From contig JBBSEC010000004.1 in assembly GCA_038240075.1 (NCBI GenBank), positions 1-64,000 on the forward strand: DNA of 64,000 bases. The letters are read 5' to 3'. Below the pieces are notes generated by a model. The model saw only the letters and a program-made list of their open reading frames with translations, was not told the origin of the DNA and ran no database searches. This document shows, one piece after another, positions 17,913-27,209 of the stretch. This stretch comes from DATBAK01 sp038240075 (GTDB taxonomy: Bacteria; Actinomycetota; Acidimicrobiia; IMCC26256; PALSA-610). The position numbers and the translations under genes are program-made. The stretch's first letter is position 1; every line of letters begins with the position of its first letter.

Positions 17913-20849
17913 ATGGAAGTGCGGGTGCTGGGCCCGTGCGACGTGATCGACGACGAGGGCCGCACGCTTGCGCTCGGTGGCGCGAAGCAGCGGTCCGTTC
18001 TCGCCATGCTCGCGTTGCAGCCCAATTCGGCGCTCAGCGTCGATGCCATCGCCGAGGGCGTCTGGGGCGAGGAGATCCCGGACCGGTACGTCCAGAACGT
18101 GCAGGTGTACGTGTCGACCCTGCGCAAGCTGATCGAGCCGCACCGGACGCGCGGGATGCCGAGTCGCATCATGGGCCGCGGCACGGGCTACGAGCTCGTT
18201 GCCGGACCGGACGACGTCGACCTGCTGCGGTTCCGCAGGCATGTCGGCGAAGCCGCCGCCGCCGGCGACCAGCACCAACCAGCCACGGCGGCGGCCGCGT
18301 TTCGCCGCGCGCTCGAGGTGTGGCGGGGCGAACCGTGCGAAGACCTCGTGTTCCAACCGTTCGCGACGAACGCGACGCGACCATTGCTCGAGGAACGCTG
18401 GTCCGCGTTCGAACGGTGCATCGACGCCGAGCTCGCGTCGGGAGCCGGGTCGGGGCTCGTCGCCGAGCTCGAGCGGGCGATCGACCTCCAGCCCTTGCGC
18501 GAACGGCTTTGGGAGCAGTTGGCCGTCGCGCTGTACCGAGCGGGCCGGCAGGCCGATGCGCTCGGGGCCATCCGCCGTGCGCGCGAGTACCTGGTCGACG
18601 AGCTCGGGATCGACGCCGGGCCGGGCCTGCGCCTGCTCGAACAGCAACTGCTGGAACAGGACGCGGCTCTCGACGCACCGCGCGGCGCGTCGATGCGCGC
18701 CGCGCGCGTCCCGGTGCCGCTCACGTCATTGCTGGGCCGTGAACGCCTGATCGAGTCGATCCACCGCTCACTCGACGATCGACGGCTCGTCGTGTTGACC
18801 GGGCCTGGTGGCGTCGGAAAGACCCACGCGGCGCTGACCGCGGTGCACGCGCGAGCGGCTGGTAGCGGCGCCGTGAAGTTCGTCGACCTGTCGTTGGAGC
18901 GCGACATCGACGAGGTCCTCCCGCTCATCGCGAAGGCGGCGGGCCTCGGCGCCGAGGCGTCAGTTGCCGAAGTGTCGGGTCGCCTCGAACAGGACGACTC
19001 CATGCTGCTGATCGACAATTTCGAGCAGGTTGTCGAGGCGGCGCCGCTGCTCGGAGCGATCCTCGAAGGTGCGCGCACGACCCGCGCGTTGGTGACGAGT
19101 CGCGTCCAGCTCGGCATTCCGGGCGAGCGCGTCATCGAGGTCGAACCGCTGCCAGTGAGCGAACGCGCCGACGAGATGTCGATCGCCGCGCGCCTGTTCG
19201 TCGAGCGCGCCTCCGAAGCCGACCCGCTCTTCGTCGTCGACGGCCTCACGGCCGAGATCGAGACGATCTGTCGAGCCGTCGACGGCATGCCGCTCGCGAT
19301 CGAGCTCGCCGCGTCGAGGACCCGCGTGGTCGGGCTCCGCGAGCTCGCGCGACGCATCGACAGCGCCGTTCATGGTGCCTCACGACGAACGGGCTCCGAT
19401 CGGCATCGTTCGATGCAGGCGGCGATCGAGTGGAGCATCGACCTCCTCGAATCCGGCGAACGCGCGCTGTTCGCGGCGCTCGGCGTGTGCGAGGGCGCCG
19501 TTGATCTCGCGACGGTCGTCGCGATCGGCGGCGGTGCGGGTCTCGACGGGTTCGCGGCCGAAGCCGGGCTCGACGCACTCGTGCGCGCGAGCTTGCTCCG
19601 CAGCATCGAGACGCCGAGCGGCCGTCGGTTCGCGTTCCTGACCCCGATCCGCGGGGTCGCTCGGGATCGGCTGCGACTCGGCGACGAGCACCCGATCCGG
19701 GATCGTCACGCCGAGTGGTTCGTGGAGCGGGCCGAGAACATGGCGCGCGACGAGGGCCACTTCGATCCGTCGACGCTCGCAACGTGTGTCGCCGACCTGC
19801 GCGATACGGCCGCCGCGATTGGTTGGCTCGCCGGCCACGGAGCCGCCGACCGCGCCGTGGCGACGCTGACCGCGATGTACACGCTCACGGTCGTCGAGGC
19901 CGGAGAGTTCTCGATCATGCGCACCCTCGCCGACGAGCTGCGCGACGGCGAGATCGACCCGGCGTCGTCGGCCCGGCTCGCCGTAGTGGCCGGAGGGATG
20001 GCGTACATGGCGAGCGATTTCACCACCGCCGCCGCCCAACTGGCGCTGACCGATGGGCTCGCCGCCGACGATCACCCTTTTCGTGCCCGGGGAGCGATGT
20101 GGCTCGCGGTCCTGTGCGCCGACCAAGGCGACCGCGGCGCCGCCCTCGAGCACGCAGCCGAGGCGCTCGCGCACGCGCGGGCGTCGGGACGTACACGCCT
20201 GATCGGCTTGGCGATGAGCGCGGCCTCGTACACCGCCCTCACATTGGGCGATGCTCCGCTCGCGCTGCAGCGCGCGCAGGAGCGACTCGCGTTCGAGACG
20301 GAGGGCGGCCTCGGTCACGTCAACGCGATGATCGAAGTGAGCCTCGCGCTCGTCGAGCTCGACCGCATCGACGAAGCCTTGCCCGTTGCGACGGCCGCAG
20401 TCGTCGCCGCCCGCCGTCTCGGCATACCGCAACCCCGGGGTGACGCCTTCCGGTGTCTGGCGTGGTGCGCGCTCGCCGCTGGCGACGCACCCGCTGCCGC
20501 GGGATATCTCCTGGAACAGCTGGCCGTCTTCGGGCGAGCCGACGGCATGATCGACCGCGTCCTGGAAGTGGTGCTGGGCGCCGCGCTCGTGCTCCTGATC
20601 CAGGGCGACGTCGGCGGCGCGCGGATCCTCTGGGAACGCGGTCAGGCCCTGCATACGACGCTCGATGTCGTCGTCGGGACCTGGCCGCCACCGACCCGCG
20701 AGCTGATCACGACCAGCGGTTTCGACGCGATCGACGCGTCCGACGCCGGCGGCGACCTCTCCCGCGCCGTCGCGGATGCGGCCGCGACGCTGCGTGCGGT
20801 CGTCGCGGCCGACGCGGCTCCCGATGACGTGCGTGACGGCGACAGCTGA
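17913..20849 (+). CDS. AfsR/SARP-type regulator with NB-ARC ATPase and TPR-like tail
   Basis: 978 residues with GGGAGG just before the ATG. Residues 1-95 are the DNA-binding winged helix (MEVRVLGPCDVIDDEGRTLA) and 96-250 the bacterial transcriptional activation domain (RERLWEQLAVALYRAGRQAD). Residues 270-560 form an NB-ARC-like ATPase with Walker A GPGGVGKT, Walker B SMLLIDNFEQV and GMPLAIELAASR. The remaining 400 residues are helical TPR-like repeats. It probably senses a signal or partner through the TPR part and activates nearby genes after ATP binding. The divergent secreted-protein gene is the nearest candidate target. Confidence 0.9.
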   Translation: MEVRVLGPCDVIDDEGRTLALGGAKQRSVLAMLALQPNSALSVDAIAEGVWGEEIPDRYVQNVQVYVSTLRKLIEPHRTRGMPSRIMGRGTGYELVAGPDDVDLLRFRRHVGEAAAAGDQHQPATAAAAFRRALEVWRGEPCEDLVFQPFATNATRPLLEERWSAFERCIDAELASGAGSGLVAELERAIDLQPLRERLWEQLAVALYRAGRQADALGAIRRAREYLVDELGIDAGPGLRLLEQQLLEQDAALDAPRGASMRAARVPVPLTSLLGRERLIESIHRSLDDRRLVVLTGPGGVGKTHAALTAVHARAAGSGAVKFVDLSLERDIDEVLPLIAKAAGLGAEASVAEVSGRLEQDDSMLLIDNFEQVVEAAPLLGAILEGARTTRALVTSRVQLGIPGERVIEVEPLPVSERADEMSIAARLFVERASEADPLFVVDGLTAEIETICRAVDGMPLAIELAASRTRVVGLRELARRIDSAVHGASRRTGSDRHRSMQAAIEWSIDLLESGERALFAALGVCEGAVDLATVVAIGGGAGLDGFAAEAGLDALVRASLLRSIETPSGRRFAFLTPIRGVARDRLRLGDEHPIRDRHAEWFVERAENMARDEGHFDPSTLATCVADLRDTAAAIGWLAGHGAADRAVATLTAMYTLTVVEAGEFSIMRTLADELRDGEIDPASSARLAVVAGGMAYMASDFTTAAAQLALTDGLAADDHPFRARGAMWLAVLCADQGDRGAALEHAAEALAHARASGRTRLIGLAMSAASYTALTLGDAPLALQRAQERLAFETEGGLGHVNAMIEVSLALVELDRIDEALPVATAAVVAARRLGIPQPRGDAFRCLAWCALAAGDAPAAAGYLLEQLAVFGRADGMIDRVLEVVLGAALVLLIQGDVGGARILWERGQALHTTLDVVVGTWPPPTRELITTSGFDAIDASDAGGDLSRAVADAAATLRAVVAADAAPDDVRDGDS

Positions 20850-20858
20850 CCAGGCGGT

Positions 20859-21857
20859 TCAGGGCGCGAGGACGCCGGCCACGCGAGCGCGGAGATGGTC
20901 GTTCGCGGCGAGCCAGCGAATGGAGTCGGCGAGGGTCTCGTCGACGGGCCGCCACCGCAGATCGAGCGCGCGCAATGTCGCGTCGCTGTCGTACGGGCAC
21001 GCGCGGGTCGCCATCACCATCGACTCGTACGTGAGCGGATAGTCGAACGGCAGCACCCGCTTCACCAGATCACCGGCCCGGCCCGCGAGCCGCAGCGCCG
21101 CTCCGGGAGTGGGCAACGCCCGCCGGTGCACGCCGGTGACGCGAGCGATGGCGCCGTGCAGCTTGGCGTACGGCATGAACGTGCCGCCGAGCATCCAGCG
21201 CGCCGGCGGCGCGTCGAGCGCGCGTTCGATCGCGAGCGCAACATCGCGCACGTCGACGATCGAACAACCCGAGCTTGTCTTCGGTGGCGTACGGACCCAC
21301 CCGATGAGTCCGAGGTAGGTGCTGCCCAGGTCGGGAGCGTCCGGGCCGAGCACACCCGACGGGTACACCACGGCGACCGGTGCGCGCTGTTCCTGCAGCC
21401 CCCGCACGAACCGTTCGGCCGCGACCTTCGATCGCGTGTAACCACCGCGCGCCTCTGCGAGCGGCGAATCGATCGTGATCATCGAGTGTCCGGTCCCGAA
21501 GACCGACACACTCGATACGTGCACGGCCGTGATCCCACGCTCGGCGGCGCCGCCGACGACGAGGCGGGTCCCGCCGACGTTCACGGCCTCGGCGCGGGCC
21601 GCATCCCGTTCCGCGAGCGAGACGAGCGCGGCGCCGTGCACGACCGCGGTGCAGCCGTCGAGCGCGCGCTCGACGCTCGCGCGATCGGTGACGTCACCGA
21701 CGACGACATCGATCGACGTCGCGTCGATCAGTGCCGGCACCCGCGCCAGCTTTGCCGGATCGCGCACGAGAAGCCGCACGGCGCGTCCCGACTCGGCAAG
21801 ACGCGCCGCGACATGCGATCCGACGAAACCCGTTCCTCCGGTCACCAGCACCGTCAT
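20859..21857 (-). CDS. NAD(P)-dependent epimerase/dehydratase (extended SDR)
   Basis: 332 residues. The N-terminal VLVTGGTGFVGSHVAARL is the TGxxGxxG cofactor motif. HVSSVSVFG carries the catalytic Ser and GGYTRSKVAAE gives the YxxxK. It resembles 3-beta-hydroxysteroid dehydrogenase/dihydroflavonol reductase-like proteins, but the substrate cannot be told. It lies 54 nt downstream of the GNAT gene on the same strand and ends 9 nt from the convergent SARP gene. Confidence 0.87.
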   Translation of the reverse strand: MTVLVTGGTGFVGSHVAARLAESGRAVRLLVRDPAKLARVPALIDATSIDVVVGDVTDRASVERALDGCTAVVHGAALVSLAERDAARAEAVNVGGTRLVVGGAAERGITAVHVSSVSVFGTGHSMITIDSPLAEARGGYTRSKVAAERFVRGLQEQRAPVAVVYPSGVLGPDAPDLGSTYLGLIGWVRTPPKTSSGCSIVDVRDVALAIERALDAPPARWMLGGTFMPYAKLHGAIARVTGVHRRALPTPGAALRLAGRAGDLVKRVLPFDYPLTYESMVMATRACPYDSDATLRALDLRWRPVDETLADSIRWLAANDHLRARVAGVLAP

Positions 21858-21911
21858 ACCGTGCGCTCCCCGATATCGTGCGTGAGTCTGACCGAACGGC
21901 GACGCTGATGC

Positions 21912-22589
21912 TCACGCCGGCGCGCGCAGCACCAGCACGTCGAAGACCGCTCGCGTCTCGAACCCGAGCGCGTCGTACACACGGATCGCGGGCGCGTTGG
22001 TGGCGACGACGTGCAGGATCGGGGTGTCGCCACGCCCCTCGATGACGCCGGCGACAGCCCGCACGAGGCGCTTCGCGAGCCCTTGCCGGCGGGCGCGGGT
22101 GTCGGTGCACACGGCGCTGATCTCGGAGAATCGCGGTCCCCGCATCCGCTCGCCCGCCATCGCGACGAGACCCTCGTGATCGCGGCGGCCGACGTACGAG
22201 CCGAGCTCGCGCGTGCGCTCGAAGAACGGCCCGGGCTCCGTCCGTCCGACCAGCGCCAGCATCTCGGGCACATCCTCGGATCCGAGATCGACGAGCGCGT
22301 CGTCGGGCTCACCGATCGGCTCACTCGCGACCATCTGGACGGCCGAGACACGGACGAGCACCTCCCAATCGGCCGGCGCCTGCGCCTCGACGGTCCTGAA
22401 GATGAGGGCCGTTCCCGCGGGGCCGACCAAGTTCGCGAGCGCGCCCCATGCCTCGGCGTCAGGCTCGTCGGGGAGCGCCGCGAACGGCGCGACATCGTGC
22501 TGGTAGCGCCGGGCCTGCCCCTCACCCTCGGCGAACAGGGCGTGCTGAGTCGTGAGCGCGTGCCACGCGGGGTTGTCGAGCGGCTCCAT
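21912..22589 (-). CDS. GNAT-family N-acetyltransferase (FR47-like)
   Basis: 225 residues from ATG 22589. The C-terminal half holds the acetyl-CoA loop region EISAVCTDTRARRQGLAKRL followed by ILHVVATNAPAIRVYDALGF, the usual GNAT motif A and B. The N-terminal half (GTALIFRTVEAQAPADWEVL) is weaker, as in FR47-like proteins. The acceptor is unknown. Its start is 22 nt from the divergent DapB-like gene, so both promoters overlap. Confidence 0.8.
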   Translation of the reverse strand: MEPLDNPAWHALTTQHALFAEGEGQARRYQHDVAPFAALPDEPDAEAWGALANLVGPAGTALIFRTVEAQAPADWEVLVRVSAVQMVASEPIGEPDDALVDLGSEDVPEMLALVGRTEPGPFFERTRELGSYVGRRDHEGLVAMAGERMRGPRFSEISAVCTDTRARRQGLAKRLVRAVAGVIEGRGDTPILHVVATNAPAIRVYDALGFETRAVFDVLVLRAPA

Positions 22590-22611
22590 TGTCCGCGATC
22601 GTGACACGCAT

Positions 22612-23655
22612 ATGACGAACCGAGTGGTGCAATGGACAACCGGCAACGTGGGTCGGCGCTCGGTGCGCGCCGTCGTCGACAATCCCGACCTCGAGCTGAT
22701 CGGCTGCTACGCGTGGTCGGCCGACAAGGTCGGCCGGGACGTCGGTGAGCTCTGCGGCATCGATCCCGTCGGCGTGGTCGCGACCGACGACGTCGACGCA
22801 CTGCTCGCGCTGCGTCCCGATTGCGTCATCTACAACCCGATGTGGCAGGACGTCGACGAGCTCGTCCGCCTCCTCGAAGCCGGGGTCAACGTGGTCAGCA
22901 CCGCCGCGTTCATCAACGGCCGGGGGCTCGGTACCGACCGCGACCGCCTCGTCGACGCCTGCCAACGCGGCGGTTCGTCGATGTTCGGCTCCGGTATCAA
23001 CCCGGGCTTCGCGGAGCTGCTGAGCATCGTCACCGCGAGCATCTGCGACCGGGTCGACAAGATCACGATCACCGAATCGGCCGACAGCACCCTGTACGAC
23101 TCGCCCACAACCGAGCTGCCCGCGGGTTTCGCCCGCCCCATCGACGACCCCGACCTCCCGGCGATGACCGCGAAGGGCACCGCGGTGTTCGGCGAGGCCG
23201 TCGCGATGGTGGCCGACGCGCTCGGCGTCGAGCTCGACGAGATCCTGTGCGAGGCGGAGTACGCGCAGACCACCGAAGACCTCGTGCTCGAGTCCTGGAC
23301 CATCCCTGCCGGCTGCGTCGCCGGCATCGCCGCGAACTGGCACGGCCGCGTGGGCGGCCGCACCATCGTCGAGCTGCAGGTCCGGTGGAAGAAGGGCAAC
23401 ACCCTCGATCCCGACTGGCCCATCGAGGAGGGCTACGTCATTCAGGTCGACGGCCGGCCCACCGTGCGGACGAAGCTCGAGTTCCTGCCCCCGCCCGACT
23501 TCGAGGCCACGACGTTCGCCGACTTCATGGTGCTCGGCATGATCATGACCGCCATGCCGGCCATCAACGCGATCCCGCGCGTGGTGGCCGCCGCGCCCGG
23601 CATCGTCACGTACACGGACCTCCCCTTGCCGTTGCCCCGAGGCCTCGTGCGCTGA
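22612..23655 (+). CDS. DapB-like amino acid dehydrogenase/dihydrodipicolinate reductase-fold protein
   Basis: 347 residues from ATG 22612. The N-terminal NRVVQWTTGNVGRRSVRAVV is a Rossmann motif (GxxG) as in 2,4-diaminopentanoate dehydrogenase-like proteins. It is followed by YNPMWQDVDELVRLLEAGVN and the substrate part FGSGINPGFAELL. Members occur next to P450 and steroid- or lipid-catabolic genes in actinobacteria, but no function is proven here. It is convergent with the P450 gene, with a hairpin between them. Confidence 0.75.
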   Translation: MTNRVVQWTTGNVGRRSVRAVVDNPDLELIGCYAWSADKVGRDVGELCGIDPVGVVATDDVDALLALRPDCVIYNPMWQDVDELVRLLEAGVNVVSTAAFINGRGLGTDRDRLVDACQRGGSSMFGSGINPGFAELLSIVTASICDRVDKITITESADSTLYDSPTTELPAGFARPIDDPDLPAMTAKGTAVFGEAVAMVADALGVELDEILCEAEYAQTTEDLVLESWTIPAGCVAGIAANWHGRVGGRTIVELQVRWKKGNTLDPDWPIEEGYVIQVDGRPTVRTKLEFLPPPDFEATTFADFMVLGMIMTAMPAINAIPRVVAAAPGIVTYTDLPLPLPRGLVR

Positions 23656-23677
23656 CGCCGCACCTCCGGAAACCGCG

Positions 23678-23725
23678 CCTTGGTACTGCGCCCATGTCGT
23701 ATGCGTAGAAAGTGCAGTACCAAGG
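23678..23725. terminator. 12-bp perfect stem with 24-nt loop
   Basis: CCTTGGTACTGC (23678-23689) pairs exactly with GCAGTACCAAGG (23714-23725). It lies between two convergent genes (DapB-like and P450), so it could end transcription from both sides. The loop is unusually long for a terminator and there is no T-run. A small palindromic repeat element is the alternative. Confidence 0.55.
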
Positions 23726-23772
23726 AGGTCGGGGCACGCGGCGAACCGTGCGGAACGCCCCTGCCCATCGCG

Positions 23773-24948
23773 TCAGCGTCGGTCGAAGCCGAGGCGGAAC
23801 GAGCGCACGGCTCCGACGAAGATGTTCGGCTCGATGTCGGGTTCCGCGACAACTCGCAGGTTCGTGATGCGCCGGGTCAAGTGCGTGAACAGCATCCGCA
23901 GCTCGAGCCGTGCGAGCGAAGCCCCCAGGCAGAAGTGCGGCCCGAACCCGAACGCGATGTGCGGATTCGGTTGACGGGTGATGTCGAAGGTGTAGGGATC
24001 CTCGAACAGCAGCTCGTCGCGGTTGGCCGACGGGTACAGCAGGATCACTCGATCACCTTCGCGAACCGGGGTGCCGGCGATCTGCGCGTCGCGCGTCGCG
24101 GTTCGGAACATGTTGTTGAGCGGTGTCACCCAACGGATGATCTCTTCGACCGCAGCCGGGATCGCCTCGGCGTCGGCCGCCATCGCTTCCCATGCTGCGG
24201 GATGACGCGCCAACTCGTACAGCCCGCGCGCGATGACGGTGCGGGTGGTCTCGGCGCCTCCCGAGATGAAGAGTCCCGTCTCCTGTACGAGCACCGACAT
24301 GTCGACCGGGCAACCTCCGAGCTCGGCATTCGCCCAGATCGAAACGAGGTCGTCGCGCGGCGTTTGCCGCCGGTTCTCGACCAGCGGTGCGAGGTCCGTC
24401 GCGAACTCCTGGATCGCGGTCATCATGCCCATCAGCACGGTCGGATCGTCTTCCAGCTGGTCGATGCGCATGAGCCGTTCCGACCACGAACGGACGGACG
24501 CGGCGCGGTCCTCGCCGAAGCCGAGAAGGTGTGCGGTCAGGCGAGCCGGGAACGGTGCCGCGAGGTCGTCGACGACCTCGAAGTCACGACCGTCGACGAA
24601 TGCGTCGACGAGGTCGTTGACGGTGGCATCGATGGCGCGCTCGAGACGCTGGACCGCCTTCGGAGTGAACCGCCGCGATACGAGCGCACGCTGCTCGTGG
24701 TGCGCAGGATCGTCCTTCGCGATCATGTCTTCTTCCATTGGCGCGACGCGCGACCGGTAACAGCCGCTGCTCGAGAAGATGTCGGCGCTCCGTTCGACGT
24801 CGACCAGCGCGGCGTGCTGCACCACTGCCCACATCTCGTTCTTCTCGTCGCGCCAGGCCGGGCCTTCGGCGCGCATCGCGCGGAACGCGTCGTGCATGCC
24901 GTCGATGTCGGCGTAGAACTTGGGGTCGAGCAGATCAGGCGTCGTCAC
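23773..24948 (-). CDS. Cytochrome P450
   Basis: 391 residues from GTG 24948. The heme ligand is Cys340 in FGFGPHFCLGA. The I-helix has SGGAETTR (229-236) with the acid-alcohol pair replaced by Glu-Thr. ExxR is E269-R272 (EEIIR), and HHEQRALVSRRFTP is the C-helix. It is a soluble bacterial P450 that needs ferredoxin and a reductase; neither gene is close by. It resembles actinobacterial P450s acting on lipids, sterols or terpenes, but the substrate is open. It is divergent from the disrupted SDR gene. Confidence 0.93.
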   Translation of the reverse strand: MTTPDLLDPKFYADIDGMHDAFRAMRAEGPAWRDEKNEMWAVVQHAALVDVERSADIFSSSGCYRSRVAPMEEDMIAKDDPAHHEQRALVSRRFTPKAVQRLERAIDATVNDLVDAFVDGRDFEVVDDLAAPFPARLTAHLLGFGEDRAASVRSWSERLMRIDQLEDDPTVLMGMMTAIQEFATDLAPLVENRRQTPRDDLVSIWANAELGGCPVDMSVLVQETGLFISGGAETTRTVIARGLYELARHPAAWEAMAADAEAIPAAVEEIIRWVTPLNNMFRTATRDAQIAGTPVREGDRVILLYPSANRDELLFEDPYTFDITRQPNPHIAFGFGPHFCLGASLARLELRMLFTHLTRRITNLRVVAEPDIEPNIFVGAVRSFRLGFDRR

Positions 24949-25114
24949 GGCCGAGAGTCTGCACCACTGGCTCGCTGCGCCAGTCGTCGAGATCGCCGCC
25001 CCGCCGGCTATCGACCCGAGAACCTCGGCCGACAGATCAGCGACAAGGATGGGCATCCTGGTCGGAGACAGCTGACCGGGCGCGATCGCTTCCTTCAGCG
25101 CGATCATCGCGGAC

Positions 25115-25825
25115 ATGGTCGACAGCGCACAGAAGGTCGCGATCATCACCGGAAGTTCGCGGGGCATCGGCGCCGGGCTGACCGCGGCGTACCGTCTACG
25201 AGGCTGGGGCGTCGTCGGGAGCTCGCTCACGGGCAAGCCTTCGGACGACCCGGGCGTGCTCGTCGTCGGCGGCGACATCTCCGAGCCCGCTACCGCCGAA
25301 CGGATCGTCACCGAGGCGCGGGAGCGATTCGGCGTATCGACACGCTGATCAACAACGCCGGCGTATTCATTTCGAAGCCGTTCAGAATACGCCGCGGCCG
25401 ACTACGCGTCGGTGGTCGGAGTGAACGTCACCGGCTTCTTCGCGCTGACGCAACGCGCGATCGCCGAGATGCTGGAGCGCGACGGCGGACACGTTGTGAA
25501 CATCACGACCACGCTCGTCGATTACGCCGATTCGAATGTACCGGCCGCGCTGACGGCACTCACGAAGGGCGGCCTGGCCGCGGTCACGAAGTCGCTCGCG
25601 ATCGAGTACGCGACGCGCGGCATTCGGGTCAACGCCGTTTCACCGGGCGTCATCCAGACGTCGACGCGCGACCCCGAGGCCTACGACGCGCTCGGCGCGC
25701 AGCAGCCCATCGGTCGCGTGGGCCAGGTGCGCGACATCGTGGAAGGCGTCCTGTTCCTCGAGTCGTCACCGTTCATCACCGGCGAGATCATCCACATCGA
25801 TGGCGGCGGGATCGCGGGCCACTAG
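25115..25825 (+). pseudogene. SDR-family oxidoreductase broken by two compensating frameshifts
   Basis: The first part (25115 to about 25336) encodes KVAIITGSSRGIGAGLTAAY with the cofactor motif. A missing base near 25336-25340 throws the frame into the TGA at 25346-25348. The true continuation RIDTLINNAGVFISKPF is in another frame, and a 2-nt loss near 25383-25388 returns to the first frame, which then runs through VVGVNVTGFFALTQRAIAEM to the end. The Tyr of the usual YxxxK is not present: the site reads LTALTKGGL with Thr four residues before Lys, as I recall from some atypical SDRs. It is either a recent pseudogene or two assembly errors. The end overlaps the methyltransferase gene by 4 nt. 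Confidence 0.85.
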
Positions 25826-26580
25826 CTGCGTCCTCGCGCCGCCCAGGCACGAGCAGTCACCGCGAACGGTGCCGCTGGCAACATCTCGCGGCAGCGCTCG
25901 CTGAGCTCGCCTTGCCGGATCCCGTCGAGTCCCGCGACGTGTACACCCGCCGGGCCGACCCCAAGCGTGAACGGCTCCCACCAGTCCTCGAACGTCGGGT
26001 GCTCGACGGTGATCCGGAGCGCGCGCTCCTCGATCGCTTCGAGTCCGGCTTCTCCGAAGAGCTGGGCGAGGTGACCTTCGCGCGCCCCGGCCAGCCGAGA
26101 CTCGTCGTCGACGTCGGGATCGAGCGTGCGTGCCGCCTCCCAGAAGACGCTGAGCGGTCCCTCACCGCCGTGGTGATCCCAGACGCATGCGGCCACGATG
26201 CCGCCATCACGGGTCACGCGTGCCATCTCGCGCAAACCCACCACCGGCTCGCGCATGAAGTGGACGACGAGCTGCGCCAACGCGGCATCGAAGGCCTGAT
26301 CATCGAACGGGAGGCGCTCCGCGCTCGCTTTGCGCACGTCGACCGTGGGATACCGCGCGTGCGCCGCCGCGACGAAGCTGTCGGAAGGATCGACCGCGGC
26401 GATGGACGCGGGGCCCAGGCGCCTGACGAGCTCGGCAGTCAACGAACCCGGGCCGCATCCGACATCGAGCACGCGCGTCGCGTCGGCGGCCTCGGCGAAG
26501 TCCACGAACACAGGAGCGAGCGGCCCGGAATACCGGCCCATGAACCGGTCGTACGCATCGGCTGCGACCGCAAAGCTCAT
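25822..26580 (-). CDS. Class I SAM-dependent methyltransferase (UbiE-like)
   Basis: 252 residues from ATG 26580. It contains AYDRFMGRYSGPLAPVFVDF and motif I VLDVGCGPGSLTAELVRRLG, then IAAVDPSDSFVAAAHARYP, FDAALAQLVVHFMREP and VTRDGGIVAACVWDH. This is the pattern of a small-molecule methyltransferase; the acceptor is unknown. The in-frame extension upstream reads through the tRNA-like remnant and is not coding. The leader is A/T-richer than its surroundings and has no Shine-Dalgarno sequence, so the mRNA may be leaderless. Confidence 0.88.
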   Translation of the reverse strand: MSFAVAADAYDRFMGRYSGPLAPVFVDFAEAADATRVLDVGCGPGSLTAELVRRLGPASIAAVDPSDSFVAAAHARYPTVDVRKASAERLPFDDQAFDAALAQLVVHFMREPVVGLREMARVTRDGGIVAACVWDHHGGEGPLSVFWEAARTLDPDVDDESRLAGAREGHLAQLFGEAGLEAIEERALRITVEHPTFEDWWEPFTLGVGPAGVHVAGLDGIRQGELSERCREMLPAAPFAVTARAWAARGRS

Positions 26581-26593
26581 GGTGGGGAAATTA

Positions 26594-26640
26594 GTGGAGT
26601 TGACGGGACTTGAACGCACGACTTGTCCGCCGCGAACGTC
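26594..26640 (-). other. Degenerate tRNA-Ala 3'-end-like fragment
   Basis: The plus-strand text GTGGAGTTGACGGGACTTG and the next 12 bases follow the 3' part of the tRNA-Ala at 49217-49293 with scattered mismatches, and GCGAACGT follows after a diverged anticodon-stem stretch. The T-stem pairing is broken. It may be an old integration scar like the two better copies at 40729 and 42837, but no integrase or element is visible next to it. Confidence 0.4.
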
Positions 26641-26713
26641 GTACGGCAGTGGCACAAGCCCGCGCATCAGACGGCACCATCGAATACGGTCGACGAGACG
26701 AAAGGGAGGTGCC

Positions 26714-27109
26714 ATGGCTGAGAGTGACGCCCACGCGACCGGGCGCGAGACGCGACGGGAGTTGATGGGAGACGCGATGGTCGATCGCATGGCTCAGGAC
26801 GCCTATGACGACCCGATCATGTCCGACTTCGTTGACTACGCGACCGAGGCGCTGTGGGGTCTGCTGTGGTCGCGCCCCGGCCTCGACAAGAAAACGCGCA
26901 CGCTCATCAGCGTCGTGTCCACCGCGACGAACGCGCGGTGGGCGGAGCTCGCGATGTACCTGCCAATGGCGCGGCGGCAGGGTTGGACCGAGGCCGAGCT
27001 CAGCGAGGTGCTCCTTCACCTCGCCGGGTATATCGGAATGCCCGCGACGCGCGAGGCGATGCTGACCGCGAAGGAGGTGTTCGCGGAGATGCGCAGCGAG
27101 GGCGCGTAG
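26714..27109 (+). CDS. Carboxymuconolactone decarboxylase-like (AhpD-fold) protein
   Basis: 131 residues with GGGAGG 5 nt before the ATG. The helical AhpD-like fold shows as DKKTRTLISVVSTATNARWA and LSEVLLHLAGYIGMPATREA. It lacks the CxxC of AhpD peroxidases, so it groups with 4-carboxymuconolactone decarboxylase-type proteins. These act in protocatechuate breakdown, but orphan copies like this one rarely have a proven role. No other aromatic-catabolism gene is nearby. Confidence 0.85.
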   Translation: MAESDAHATGRETRRELMGDAMVDRMAQDAYDDPIMSDFVDYATEALWGLLWSRPGLDKKTRTLISVVSTATNARWAELAMYLPMARRQGWTEAELSEVLLHLAGYIGMPATREAMLTAKEVFAEMRSEGA

Positions 27110-27209
27110 TGCGGGCGTTGCGGACTAGCTGCACTACCAGCGAACGGCTGGCCACGCGACTGCTCGCCGCCCAAGACTGGTGGACGCAGGAGCGAGCCCG
27201 CGCCGCGAC

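Noticed and set aside
23678..23725. MITE or other mobile repeat
   Set aside because: No target-site duplication and no second copy in the window. A terminator between convergent genes is the simpler reading.
27137..27151. Terminator of the orphan operon (CCAGC/GCTGG hairpin)
   Set aside because: The stem is only 5 bp with no T-run; too weak to call.
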